The position numbers and the translations under genes are program-made. Shown here piece by piece: positions 6,563 through 14,683 of a stretch of 22,914 nt of DNA. Origin of the DNA: Lentzea aerocolonigenes. GTDB taxonomy: Bacteria; Actinomycetota; Actinomycetes; Mycobacteriales; Pseudonocardiaceae. Location: contig NZ_JYJG01000404.1 of NCBI RefSeq assembly GCF_000955955.1, positions 1 to 22,914 of the forward strand, written 5' to 3'. Within the stretch, counting starts at the first letter, position 1, and every line of letters starts with the position of its first letter. The notes beneath the pieces are model-generated. The model made no database searches, was not told the origin of the DNA, and saw only the letters and a list, made by a program, of their open reading frames with translations.

Positions 6563-7324
6563 CTACGGCGTCAGGTAGCGGCTCGCCCAGGCTGCCAGCA
6601 CCTCTGCCACGTACGCGGCGTCCGTGCGGTCGGTCAGCAGGTGGTCGGCGCCGTCGAGCGACACGAACGACTTGGGGTGGCGGGCCGCGTCGAAGATCAG
6701 CCTGGCGTTGTCGATGCCGACCAGGTCGTCCTGCGGCGAGTGCATGACCAGCAGTGCGCGGTCGAGGCCCGCGATGCAGGCGGTCTGGTTCTGCTGCTTG
6801 ATGTCGGCGAGGAAGTCGTTGCTGATCCGGAACGGGCGTCCGGCCAGCAGCACTTCGGCGACGCCGCGGGTCTCGATCTCTGCGGTGGACGAGCCGATCA
6901 GGTGCTCCACGTGTGCGGTGTCGGCCGGTGCGCCGATCGTGACGACGGCGCGCACCTCCGGGACGCGGTGGGCGGCGGCGAGGACGGCGGCGCCGCCGAG
7001 GGAGTGTCCGATGAGGACGCTCGGGGCGCCGGTGGTGTCGCGCAGGTGGTTGGCGGCGCAGACGAGGTCGTCGACGTTGGACGTGAACGTGGTGTTGGCG
7101 AAGTCGCCGTCGGACTGGCCGAGGCCGGTGAAGTCGAAGCGCAGCACCGCGACGCCGCGGGAGGCGAGCTCGCGGCAGATGCGGGAGGCGGCCACGGAGT
7201 CCTTGCCGCAGGTGAAGCAGTGGGCGAAGACGGCGGTTGCGACCACGTCCCCCGCCGGCAGTTCGAGGCGGCCCGCGAGAGATTGTCCGTCCTTGCCCGT
7301 GAAGACGGCTTTCCGGTTGTCCAT
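6563..7324 (-). CDS. Alpha/beta hydrolase (hydrolase half of OsmC-fusion type)
   Basis: A 253-residue serine hydrolase. The nucleophile elbow GHSLGG has Ser108, the acid is probably Asp199 or Asp200 in HSPQDDLVG, and the base His228 lies in GADHLL. The opening (FTGKDGQSLAGRLELPAG) and the conserved AVFAHCFTCGKD and VLRFDFTGLGQSDGDF segments closely follow the N-terminal domain of bifunctional alpha/beta-hydrolase/OsmC proteins. Here the chain ends after the hydrolase fold, with no OsmC peroxidase domain. It is likely a cytoplasmic esterase or acylaminoacyl-type hydrolase; the substrate is unknown. The ATG at 7324 is only 7 bases from the start of the divergent gene. Confidence 0.85.
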   Translation of the reverse strand: MDNRKAVFTGKDGQSLAGRLELPAGDVVATAVFAHCFTCGKDSVAASRICRELASRGVAVLRFDFTGLGQSDGDFANTTFTSNVDDLVCAANHLRDTTGAPSVLIGHSLGGAAVLAAAHRVPEVRAVVTIGAPADTAHVEHLIGSSTAEIETRGVAEVLLAGRPFRISNDFLADIKQQNQTACIAGLDRALLVMHSPQDDLVGIDNARLIFDAARHPKSFVSLDGADHLLTDRTDAAYVAEVLAAWASRYLTP

Positions 7325-7331
7325 GTCTTCT

Positions 7332-9110
7332 ATGGTGCGTCACGTGCGCTACCAGTACCTCGACGCCCGGCTGCGGCAGGCGTTCGACGACGCCGGGCTC
7401 GGCCGCGGCCAGCGGGCACTGCTGCAGGGTGTGCTGCGCGCGCTCGACTCGGACGCGCACCTCGGCGAGCACGTGGCGGGCCTCAACAGCGCGTTCCTGG
7501 CTGTCACGCGAGCGCAGACCGCGCTGGAGAGCCACGCCGTCGAGGACCAGCCGCGGTGGAACCTGTTGCGCCGCATCCTCACCACCTCGCTCGCGTGCAT
7601 GAACGCCGCCGAACCCGCGTACGCCCACGGTGGTGCGGTCGAGTTCGCCGAGGCGCGGCAGACGCTCCGGGACGTCGACGCGGCCATCGCGGCCGACGGG
7701 CAGAGGTTCGACCCGCAGGTCGCGGCCGCGGCGGCGCGCAAGCTCGACCCGTCCGCGCTGGAGGCCGCAGTCAAGCAGTGGATCACTCCACTGTGGAGCG
7801 GGGTGGAACTTCCCTTGCGCGCCAGGATGATCGCCGAGATCGCGGTCGTCGTGGCGGTGCACGGCCGTGACGGCAGGCATCTCCGTTCGGACCTGCTGCG
7901 GTGGTTGAAGAAGCCGGGTGACCTTGCTGAAGTGCTGTGGCCAGAACCGCGCAGGCACGTCGTGGCGTTGGTGGTCCGCGGGGCGCGCGTGCTGCGGCAT
8001 CTGGACCAACTGCTGCCCGAGGCGCGGCAGGAGCCCTTGCACCGCAACAGGTTGCCGAAGGACGACTTTCTGAAGGACGCGGTGGACGGCTCGTCGGTGC
8101 TGGTGCGCCTGCCGGTCAACGCGGCCGACGCGCACACGGCGGCGTTGCGGGGCAGGCGGATCCTCAGCGAGGCGCTCGACCAGTACGCGGCGGGGGAGCG
8201 GCTCACCGAGCTGAACATCGCGCCGCTCTGGCAGGTCAGCGGTCCGGGCGGGCGGGTCACGCGCGGCACCGAGCACCAGCGCACCGTGAACAACGCGTAC
8301 CCCCTCACCGCGTACTGGCCTGCTGAGCTGCGCAGCGCGATGCGAGTGGCGAACCTGGCGCGGCAGGTGGATGCGCCGATGGCCAGCGCGGGGCTCGCGT
8401 GGAGTGCGCTGGAGGCGACCGGGCTCGACCCGAGCAAGATCGGGTGGCTGGCGAAGGCGTGCGCGCTGCAGATGTTGCGGCAGCACCTGATCAGCCTGCA
8501 CGTCGTCGTGACCAACCACGACGAAGAGCTGCGCGGGCCGTTGGACGCGCGGGTGGCCACGACCGGGGTGAAGCACCACCTGAAGTCCGTTGACGCCTGG
8601 CTCGAGGTGCTGATCAGGCACAACCGTCCGCAGGAACAGCTCAAGGCCGCGCAGGACGCCGTGACCGCGCTCGCCGAGAACGAGGGCGGGCTGGTGCGGG
8701 ACCTGGTCGAGATCTGGCGGGCGAGGCTCGCGGACTCCACGACGCTCGCGGGGTGGCTGGCCGAGCAGGAGGACACCGCGGCGGCCGTGCTCGAGTGGCT
8801 TTACGTCACGAGGAACCTGGCGTTCCACGCCGGTCGGTTCGCGACGCCGGCGGACGAGCTGACCGCGCACGCCGGGCAGGCCGTCGCGGACCTGACGCTC
8901 GAGTTCCTCGGGAACTGGCGGACCGTGGAAAGACAACGGGGCCTGCCCGAGACGGAGGCTCTCGAGATCTACCGCAGGCTCGCCCAGCGAAAAGACCAGC
9001 TGACGGCCCGGCTCAAGAGAGCCGGGTCCGTTCGCAGGCTCAGCGTCGAGGACATCTCCGGCCCCGACGAGAAGTGGTGGTCACGCGGCACCGGTCAAGG
9101 CGCCGACTGA
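7332..9110 (+). CDS. Large uncharacterised protein with C-terminal HEPN-like motif
   Basis: A 592-residue, mostly helical, soluble protein with no signal peptide or membrane segment. Most of it matches nothing I recognise. Near the C-terminus, residues 494-499 read R-N-L-A-F-H inside LEWLYVTRNLAFHAGRF. This is the R-(polar)-x3-H signature of HEPN domains, many of which are RNases in toxin-antitoxin, abortive-infection and CRISPR systems. The flanking helices (LEWLYVTRN and the AGQAVADLTLEFL helix) fit a HEPN helical bundle. The start is uncertain: ATG 7332 is given, with ATG 7323 and GTG 7344 also in frame. It is head-to-head with the hydrolase and has no antitoxin-like neighbour. It could be a non-catalytic HEPN scaffold. 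Confidence 0.72.
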   Translation: MVRHVRYQYLDARLRQAFDDAGLGRGQRALLQGVLRALDSDAHLGEHVAGLNSAFLAVTRAQTALESHAVEDQPRWNLLRRILTTSLACMNAAEPAYAHGGAVEFAEARQTLRDVDAAIAADGQRFDPQVAAAAARKLDPSALEAAVKQWITPLWSGVELPLRARMIAEIAVVVAVHGRDGRHLRSDLLRWLKKPGDLAEVLWPEPRRHVVALVVRGARVLRHLDQLLPEARQEPLHRNRLPKDDFLKDAVDGSSVLVRLPVNAADAHTAALRGRRILSEALDQYAAGERLTELNIAPLWQVSGPGGRVTRGTEHQRTVNNAYPLTAYWPAELRSAMRVANLARQVDAPMASAGLAWSALEATGLDPSKIGWLAKACALQMLRQHLISLHVVVTNHDEELRGPLDARVATTGVKHHLKSVDAWLEVLIRHNRPQEQLKAAQDAVTALAENEGGLVRDLVEIWRARLADSTTLAGWLAEQEDTAAAVLEWLYVTRNLAFHAGRFATPADELTAHAGQAVADLTLEFLGNWRTVERQRGLPETEALEIYRRLAQRKDQLTARLKRAGSVRRLSVEDISGPDEKWWSRGTGQGAD

Positions 9111-9119
9111 GACGGGAAG

Positions 9120-10088
9120 TTACGGCTTGGCCTTGGTCAGCCAGTCCTCGACCCGGTCCGGGTTCGCCTCGACCCACCGCTTCGCCGCCTCTTCCGGCGA
9201 CATCTTGTACTTCGCGATGAACGACGCGACCGTGTCCTGCTCGTCGTTGCTCCACTGGAAGTTCTGGATCAGCCGGGCGGCCGGGCCGCCCTTCTCGAGG
9301 AACTTCTTGGAGGCGATCTTGTCCAGCTCGTAGCGCGGGTAGTCGCAGGCGACCTTGGCCGTGTCCGCGTCGCAGCCGGCCTTGTACTCGGGCAGCTCGA
9401 TCTTGACCAGCTCGATGTCGAGGTGCAGCCACTGCGGCTCGAAGAAGTAGCCGATCAGCGGTGCCTTCTTCTCCTCCGCCTGGCGGAAGGCCTTGATCGA
9501 GGCCTGCTCGCTGCCCGCGTAGACGACCTTGTAGTTGAGGTTCAGGTTCTTCACCAGAGCCTCGTCGTTGGTCACGTACGAGGGGTCGCCGTCGAGCACC
9601 TGGCCCTTGCCCTCGGACTGCGGGGTGACGAACAGGTTGGCGTACTTGTTGAGGTTCTGCCAGTTCGTGATGTCCGGGTAGGTCTTCTTCATCCACGGCG
9701 GCACGTACCAGCCGATCACACCCTTGTTGCCGGACGGGCCGACCCGCACGGCGGTGTGCTTCTCCTCGATGTACTTCTGCTTCAGGTCCTCGTGACCCCA
9801 GTTCTCCAGGATCACGTCGATCTCGCCGGAGTCGAGGCCCTGCCAGGCAGTCTGCTCGTCGACTTCCTTCTTGGTCACCTTGCAGCCGAGGCGCTTCTCG
9901 GCGAGGTACGCGACGACCGCCGCGTTGGCCTCGTAGCCGACCCACGGGTTGACCGCGATGGTGATGGAGCCGCAGGGCTCGGGTGGCGCTGTTGAGCTGG
10001 AGCGCGGTGACGATGATGTCGAGCCACTGCCACAACCGGCAATCGTCAACACGAGCGTCATTGCCAGAGCGATTCTGGGGGCTTGCAC
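9120..10088 (-). CDS. Glycine betaine/proline ABC transporter substrate-binding lipoprotein (copy 1)
   Basis: A 322-residue OpuAC/ProX-type lipoprotein. The signal peptide ends LTIAGC with the lipidated Cys at about residue 19, then a Ser-rich linker. The binding domain begins ITIAVNPWVGYEANAAV; the Trp/Tyr residues here and in ENWGHEDL and GWYVPPWMK are those expected to box a quaternary ammonium ligand. The GTG start at 10088 has gaggag 6 bases upstream. It is transcribed away from the ATPase-permease-binding protein operon on its right and is clearly paralogous to the binding protein at 13311-14264. It probably feeds the same permease with a different affinity or ligand such as choline, betaine or carnitine (inferred). 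Confidence 0.92.
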   Translation of the reverse strand: MQAPRIALAMTLVLTIAGCGSGSTSSSPRSSSTAPPEPCGSITIAVNPWVGYEANAAVVAYLAEKRLGCKVTKKEVDEQTAWQGLDSGEIDVILENWGHEDLKQKYIEEKHTAVRVGPSGNKGVIGWYVPPWMKKTYPDITNWQNLNKYANLFVTPQSEGKGQVLDGDPSYVTNDEALVKNLNLNYKVVYAGSEQASIKAFRQAEEKKAPLIGYFFEPQWLHLDIELVKIELPEYKAGCDADTAKVACDYPRYELDKIASKKFLEKGGPAARLIQNFQWSNDEQDTVASFIAKYKMSPEEAAKRWVEANPDRVEDWLTKAKP

Positions 10089-10216
10089 GAACAGCTCCTC
10101 GTCGAGGGGAACGAGCGGTGCAGGAGACCGCTCAGTTCAGCTTTTCCCCTTCGATCGACGGCAGTCAAGTCATGGGATGATTGGTTGTCCACAAAGGACG
10201 GAACTTGTATCAGCCC

Positions 10217-10241
10217 TTGACCGTACCCGTGTGAGGGTCAA
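10217..10241 (+). promoter_or_regulatory. Inverted repeat ttgacc/ggtcaa, possible promoter for the betaine operon
   Basis: TTGACC at 10217-10222 and GGTCAA at 10236-10241 form an inverted repeat 13 bases apart in the divergent gap between the two transport units. TTGACC also fits a -35 element, with a weak -10 candidate around 10240-10246. If that is right, the mRNA begins after 10250 and the ATPase must start at the internal GTG 10352, with a leader of about 100 bases. Confidence 0.3.
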
Positions 10242-10274
10242 TGCTGTCGCGCATCGAGAAACGGTGTGCGCAGT

Positions 10275-10334
10275 CCGCAACAGCACAGCCTGTGCAGCAC
10301 AGCCCGCAACAGCCCGCATCAAGTTCCGCAACAG
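10275..10334. repeat. Three direct repeats ccgcaacag upstream of the transport ATPase
   Basis: The 9-mer ccgcaacag occurs at 10275-10283, 10304-10312 and 10326-10334. Between the first two is a perfect inverted repeat gcaca-gcc-tgtgc (10283-10295). They lie just before the preferred GTG start of the ATPase and could be operator sites for osmotic control. If translation began at ATG 10241 they would instead encode a Gln/Pro/Ser-rich tail. Confidence 0.5.
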
Positions 10335-10351
10335 GTTCGGAGTGGTTTGGC

Positions 10352-11374
10352 GTGGATCCCGTGATTTCGGTCAGGGACCTGTGGAAGGTGTTCGGCCCCA
10401 ACGCGTCTCAAGTGGTGGCGTCGGACGAGCTGAAATCGTTGTCACGGCCGGAGTTGATGGACCGCACAGGTGCCGTCGCCGCCGTGCGCGGAGTGGACTT
10501 CGACGTCGCTCCGGGTGAGATGTTCGTGGTCATGGGGCTGTCGGGCTCCGGCAAGTCCACACTGGTCCGCTGTCTCACCAGACTCGTCGAGCCGACCGCG
10601 GGCGCCATCACGTTCGAGGGCGAGAACATTCTCGAGGCGGACGCGAAACGGCTGCGTGACCTGCGCCGGAACAAGTTCTCCATGGTGTTCCAGCACTTCG
10701 GGTTGCTTCCTCATCGGACGGTCGCGGACAACGTCGGTTACGGGCTGGAAATCCGCGGGGTACCTCGGGCGAAACGCGGGGAGCGGTCGCAGGAGGTGAT
10801 CGACCTCGTTGGTCTGTCCGGCTACGAGAAGTCCTATCCGGATCAGCTGTCCGGCGGTATGCAGCAACGCGTCGGACTCGCTCGCGCTCTTGCCGGCGAT
10901 CCCGATGTTTTGTTCTTCGACGAACCTTTCTCGGCACTCGACCCGCTGATTCGCCGCGACATGCAGTCCGAGGTCATCAGGCTGCACCGCGAGGTCGGCA
11001 AGACGATGGTCTTCATCACCCACGACCTGAGCGAGGCGCTGAAGCTCGGCGACCGGATCCTGATCATGCGCGACGGTCAGGTCGTGCAGGTCGGCACCGG
11101 TGACGAGCTGGTCGGCGCGCCCGCGGACGACTACGTGCGCGACTTCGTGAAGGACGTGCCGCGCTCGCACGTGCTGACGTTGAAGTGGATCATGCGGCCG
11201 CCGCGTCCCGACGACGAGCTGGACGGGCCTGAGCTGTCGCCGGAAACCGTTGTGCGCGAGGCGGTGCGCAGCGTGTTGAGCGCGGACAAGCCGGTGAAGG
11301 TGGTGCGGGACGGCGAGTTGCTCGGCGTCGTGGCGGACGAGGAGATCCTCGGGGTCGTGGCCGGGGAGGCGTGA
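10352..11374 (+). CDS. Glycine betaine/proline ABC transporter ATP-binding protein
   Basis: A 340-residue ABC ATPase of the OpuAA/ProV type. It has Walker [10 protein letters not shown] (62-70), Q-loop Q114, signature LSGGMQQR (from 166), Walker B VLFFDEP (about 186-192), switch His224, and a C-terminal regulatory extension of about 70 residues in the place where family members carry CBS domains. The N-terminal [13 protein letters not shown] opening is typical of the family. I chose GTG 10352 (cggag upstream) because it matches the usual N-terminus; ATG 10241 would add 37 low-complexity residues. The stop is one base from the permease start, so the two are in one operon. Confidence 0.92.
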   Translation: MDPVISVRDLWKVFGPNASQVVASDELKSLSRPELMDRTGAVAAVRGVDFDVAPGEMFVVMGLSGSGKSTLVRCLTRLVEPTAGAITFEGENILEADAKRLRDLRRNKFSMVFQHFGLLPHRTVADNVGYGLEIRGVPRAKRGERSQEVIDLVGLSGYEKSYPDQLSGGMQQRVGLARALAGDPDVLFFDEPFSALDPLIRRDMQSEVIRLHREVGKTMVFITHDLSEALKLGDRILIMRDGQVVQVGTGDELVGAPADDYVRDFVKDVPRSHVLTLKWIMRPPRPDDELDGPELSPETVVREAVRSVLSADKPVKVVRDGELLGVVADEEILGVVAGEA

Positions 11375-11375
11375 C

Positions 11376-13298
11376 ATGGTTGCCGTCGCCGCCCCTCGGC
11401 AGCTTCCGCGCAAGACGCTCGTGCTCGGCGGGATCGTCGTCGCCTGGCTGGCACTGTGGCTGGTGTTCCGCAACGTCGGGACGTTGCCGCTGGACGCCTC
11501 CGCGCTGACGCCGTTGCACCGCTGGGTCAACGAGATCAACGACGCCGTTGGCGCGTCCAGGAACTCGAACCCGCTGTTCCTGTACTTCTTCAACGAGATC
11601 CGGCTCGTCATCGACGAGTTCGTGACGTTCGTGCAGGCCCTGATCGCGCAGCCGTCGTTCGGCCGCCCGGTGCCGGTGATCGGCTGGCTCGGTGTGGTCG
11701 CGATCGCCGGTTTCGTCAGTCTCGCCGTCGCGGGCTGGCGGATCGCGTTGCTGTCGATCGCGGGCTTCGTGTTCCTCGGTCTGCAGGGTCTGTGGCAGGA
11801 GAGCATGGACACGCTCTCGCTGACGCTGGCCGCGGTCCTGATCTCGTTGCTGTTCGGCATTCCGCTGGGGATCTGGGCAGGACTGTCCGACCGGGCCAAC
11901 CGGGTCATGCAGCCGGTGCTCGACTTCATGCAGACCATGCCGACGTTCGTCTACCTGGCGCCGCTGACGTTGTTCTTCCTGATCGGGCCCGCGTCGGCGA
12001 CGATCGCGACGCTGATCTACGCCGCGCCGCCCGCGATCCGGATCACCGCGCACGCCATCCGGTCGGTGCCGCACGACACCGTCGAGGCGTCGGAGTCCCT
12101 TGGTGCGACCCGGAAGCAGACGTTGGTCAAGGTGCTGCTGCCGTCCGCGCGCAAGACGATCGTGCTCGGCGTCAACCAGACGATCATGGCCGCGCTGTCG
12201 ATGGTCACGATCGCGGCGCTGATCGACGCGCCCGGGCTCGGCAAGACGGTCGTGAAGGCGTTGCAGACGCTCGACGTCGGCACTGCGTTCAACGCGGGCC
12301 TGGCGATCGTGGTGCTGGCGATCGTGCTGGACCGCGTGACGACCGCCGCGACCGAGCGCAGGAACCTGCCGCGCTGGGCGTTGTTCGCCGGTCTCGGTGT
12401 CACGGGTGTGTGCGTGTACCTCTCGTACACCTACCTGTGGGCGGCGGAGTTCCAGACGGACGTCGAGATCGGCAGCTCGATCCGCAAGGGCGCGACCGCC
12501 GTGACGGAGTGGGCGCAGGACTCGCTGCCGCTGATCACCGGCGGTTTCAAGGACTTCGTGACGTTCGCGTTGATCAACCCGCTGCAGGCGCTGCTGGCCG
12601 AGTCGCCGTGGTTCCTGGTGGCGCTGGTGATCGTGGCGCTGTCGTTCCTGATCGGCGGCGTCAGGTCGGCTGTCGTTTCCGCCGTGTGCCTGGGTTTGCT
12701 GGTCGCGACCGGGTTGTGGCAGGACGCGATGATCACGCTGGCGTCCACTCTGGTCGCGACGATCCTGGTGATGATCCTCGGGATCGTGGTCGGCGTGTGG
12801 ATGGGGCGCAGCAGGAGCGCGGACCGGTTCATCAGGCCGATCCTCGACGCCGGTCAGGTCATGCCGGCGTTCGTGTACCTGGTGCCGTTCCTGGCTTTGT
12901 TCGCTGCCACCAGGTTCACCGCGATCATCGCGGCCGTGGTGTTCGCGGCGCCGGTCGCCATCAAGATCATCGCGGACGGCATCCGGGCGGTGTCGCCCGC
13001 GACCGTCGAGGCGTCCACGGCGCTGGGGTCCAGCTCGTGGCAGACGATCGTGAAGGTGCAGCTGCCGATGGCGCGCGGGGCGTTGACGCTCGCCGCCAAC
13101 CAGGGGCTGATCTACGTGCTCTCGATGGTCGTCGTCGGCGGTCTCGTGGGCGCCGGTGCTCTCGGCTACGACGTGGTGGCCGGGTTCTCGCAGAGCAATT
13201 TGTACGGCAAGGGGCTCGCGGCCGGTGTCGCGATCGTCGTGCTGGGCGTGATGCTCGACCGCCTCACCCAGGCGGCCGCCAAGCGGTGGACCAACTAG
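11376..13298 (+). CDS. Glycine betaine ABC transporter permease, tandem-duplicated double domain
   Basis: A 640-residue inner-membrane permease containing two ProW/OpuAB-type domains in one chain. The EAA loops that contact the ATPase are EASESLGATRKQTLVKVLLP near residue 237 and EASTALGSSSWQTIVKVQLP near residue 545. Each is preceded by a set of membrane helices and by a paired MQTMPTFVYLAPLTLF or GQVMPAFVYLVPFLALF segment. Single-domain permeases of this family are about 280-300 residues, so this is an internal duplication, letting one polypeptide supply both halves of the channel. A gggagg ribosome binding site lies just before the ATG. The downstream binding-protein gene begins 13 bases after the stop. 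Confidence 0.93.
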   Translation: MVAVAAPRQLPRKTLVLGGIVVAWLALWLVFRNVGTLPLDASALTPLHRWVNEINDAVGASRNSNPLFLYFFNEIRLVIDEFVTFVQALIAQPSFGRPVPVIGWLGVVAIAGFVSLAVAGWRIALLSIAGFVFLGLQGLWQESMDTLSLTLAAVLISLLFGIPLGIWAGLSDRANRVMQPVLDFMQTMPTFVYLAPLTLFFLIGPASATIATLIYAAPPAIRITAHAIRSVPHDTVEASESLGATRKQTLVKVLLPSARKTIVLGVNQTIMAALSMVTIAALIDAPGLGKTVVKALQTLDVGTAFNAGLAIVVLAIVLDRVTTAATERRNLPRWALFAGLGVTGVCVYLSYTYLWAAEFQTDVEIGSSIRKGATAVTEWAQDSLPLITGGFKDFVTFALINPLQALLAESPWFLVALVIVALSFLIGGVRSAVVSAVCLGLLVATGLWQDAMITLASTLVATILVMILGIVVGVWMGRSRSADRFIRPILDAGQVMPAFVYLVPFLALFAATRFTAIIAAVVFAAPVAIKIIADGIRAVSPATVEASTALGSSSWQTIVKVQLPMARGALTLAANQGLIYVLSMVVVGGLVGAGALGYDVVAGFSQSNLYGKGLAAGVAIVVLGVMLDRLTQAAAKRWTN

Positions 13299-13310
13299 GA
13301 GGTCTGGAAA

Positions 13311-14264
13311 GTGGCAAGGCACAGCGTGCTGGGAGCGGTGCTCGTAGGGGCACTCGCGCTGGCTGGTTGCGGTGGCGCCAAGGTCGGTGACACCTCCTCG
13401 GGTGCGACCGGTGACTGCGGCACGTTCAACCTCGCGGTCAACCCGTGGGTCGGCTATGAGGCGAACGCGGCGGTGCTCGCGTACGTGGCCGAGAAGGAGC
13501 TCAAGTGCAAGGTCACCAAGAAGGAGCTCAAGGAAGAGGTGGCCTGGCAGGGCTTCGGCACCGGTGAGGTCGACGCCGTCGTCGAGAACTGGGGTCACGA
13601 CGACCTGCGCAAGAAGTACATCGACGAGCAGAAGACTGCCGTCAGCGCGGGCTCGACCGGCGTGAAGGGGCAGATCGGCTGGTACGTGCCGCCGTGGCTC
13701 GCCAAGGAGCACCCCGACATCCTGGACTGGAACAACCTCAACAAGTACGCGGACCAGTTCAAGACGTCCGAGTCCGGTGACAAGGGCCAGCTGCTCGACG
13801 GCGACCCGTCGTTCGTGACCAACGACGAGGCTCTGGTGAAGAACCTGAACCTCAACTACAAGGTCGTGTACGGCGGCTCCGAGACCGCGCTGATCCAGGC
13901 CTTCCGCCAGGCGGAGAAGGACAAGAAGTGGGTCATCGGCTACTTCTACTCGCCGCAGTGGCTGCTCAACGAGGTCAAGCTGGAGAAGGTGAAGCTGCCC
14001 GAGTACAAGGCGGGCTGTGACACCGACGCCGAGAAGGTCGCCTGCGACTACCCGGACTACGACCTCGACAAGATCGTGTCCAAGAAGTTCGCCGACGCGA
14101 ACGGCCCGGCGTACAACCTGGTCAAGAACTTCAAGTGGACCAACGAGGACCAGAACACCGTGGCGAAGTACATCGCCGAGGACCAGATGAAGCCCGAGGA
14201 CGCGGCCAAGAAGTGGGTCGAGGCCAACGCCGACAAGATCAAGGCGTGGACCGCCAAGGCGTAA
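13311..14264 (+). CDS. Glycine betaine/proline ABC transporter substrate-binding lipoprotein (copy 2)
   Basis: A 317-residue lipoprotein with signal peptide ending LALAGC (Cys near residue 20). The OpuAC domain opens FNLAVNPWVGYEANAAVLAY and has the same aromatic ligand positions as copy 1 (VENWGHDDL, GWYVPPWLA). Shared stretches such as DEALVKNLNLNYKVVY and LPEYKAGCD show close paralogy. The GTG start at 13311 follows aggagg with ideal spacing. It is the third gene of the ATPase-permease-binding protein operon and is followed by a long hairpin. Confidence 0.93.
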   Translation: MARHSVLGAVLVGALALAGCGGAKVGDTSSGATGDCGTFNLAVNPWVGYEANAAVLAYVAEKELKCKVTKKELKEEVAWQGFGTGEVDAVVENWGHDDLRKKYIDEQKTAVSAGSTGVKGQIGWYVPPWLAKEHPDILDWNNLNKYADQFKTSESGDKGQLLDGDPSFVTNDEALVKNLNLNYKVVYGGSETALIQAFRQAEKDKKWVIGYFYSPQWLLNEVKLEKVKLPEYKAGCDTDAEKVACDYPDYDLDKIVSKKFADANGPAYNLVKNFKWTNEDQNTVAKYIAEDQMKPEDAAKKWVEANADKIKAWTAKA

Positions 14265-14281
14265 GGCTTCAACACGCGGAA

Positions 14282-14332
14282 AGTCGTAGGGGTCGTGGTT
14301 CCTGGACGAGAGGAACCACGACCCCTACGACT
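14282..14332. terminator. Long hairpin terminator after the betaine operon
   Basis: A perfect inverted repeat of about 22 bp (14282-14303 with 14311-14332) around a 7-base ggacgag loop, 17 bases after the stop of the second binding protein. There is no T-run, so it acts by stem strength. It lies between convergent genes and can serve both strands, including the 58-residue gene that ends at 14343. Confidence 0.8.
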
Positions 14333-14342
14333 ACCCCCGGCA

Positions 14343-14519
14343 TCACGCAGCCTGTTGTCCGTTCGGCACCTCAGGCTCGTGGCGGTGCGTCATCCGGTGC
14401 CACCACGACCGCGGCTTCCCGCCGTTGCGGTAGTACTCCTGGACGCGGCGGGCGTCCTCCCGCAGGGAAGCCTGCCGGTAGTCCATCTCCGCCTTGATCG
14501 CTTCGGGCGTCCACTCCAT
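14343..14519 (-). CDS. Small basic hypothetical protein (58 aa)
   Basis: A 58-residue soluble protein beginning MEWTPEAIKAEMDYRQASLR. An amphipathic helix rich in Glu/Arg (about 5-34) is followed by a basic, Trp- and His-containing tail (PRSWWHRMTHRHEPEV). The start ATG 14519 is chosen because gaggag lies 8 bases upstream; a GTG at 14526-14528 overlaps that site and is less likely. I recognise no named family, but the composition and ribosome binding site look like a real gene. It is convergent with the betaine operon and downstream of, but separated from, the mannosidase operon. Confidence 0.6.
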   Translation of the reverse strand: MEWTPEAIKAEMDYRQASLREDARRVQEYYRNGGKPRSWWHRMTHRHEPEVPNGQQAA

Positions 14520-14568
14520 CGAACTCACTCCTCAGTCCGTTCTGCTGACGAGAGTGAGATTGCTCCTG

Positions 14569-14584
14569 AGGGGTGACCCCTTAC
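14569..14584. repeat. Palindrome aggggtgacccct with gaccccttac box
   Basis: A 13-base palindrome aggggt-g-acccct (14569-14581), followed in phase by ttac, so it contains a gaccccttac box (14575-14584). The same box recurs twice in the next 90 bases. It lies 50-65 bases upstream of the 58-residue gene start and may be an operator for it. Confidence 0.4.
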
Positions 14585-14610
14585 ATCGGAAGATCACGTG
14601 AGGCTGGCGT

Positions 14611-14678
14611 GCGAGACCCCTTACCCGGCTGCTGAGGTGTCGGTGGGACGGCCTTCGGGACAGCGGGTAAGGGGTCGC
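14611..14678 (-). terminator. Imperfect long hairpin after the alpha-mannosidase gene
   Basis: gcgagaccccttacccggctg (14611-14631) pairs with cagcgggtaaggggtcgc (14661-14678), giving about 18 bp with small bulges and a loop of roughly 29 bases. It begins 6 bases beyond the stop of the mannosidase gene, so it is a likely terminator of that operon. Its arms carry two of the three gaccccttac boxes, so an operator role is also possible. Confidence 0.55.
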
Positions 14679-14683
14679 GGCGT

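Noticed and set aside
6552..8936. 794-residue minus-strand ORF opposite the hydrolase and HEPN-like genes
   Set aside because: It overlaps two genes with recognisable motifs and is a low-complexity Arg/Pro/Gly-rich shadow frame typical of high-GC DNA.
11190..13712. 840-residue minus-strand ORF opposite the betaine permease
   Set aside because: His/Asp/Arg-rich antisense shadow with no domain; the plus strand encodes clear permease and ATPase domains.
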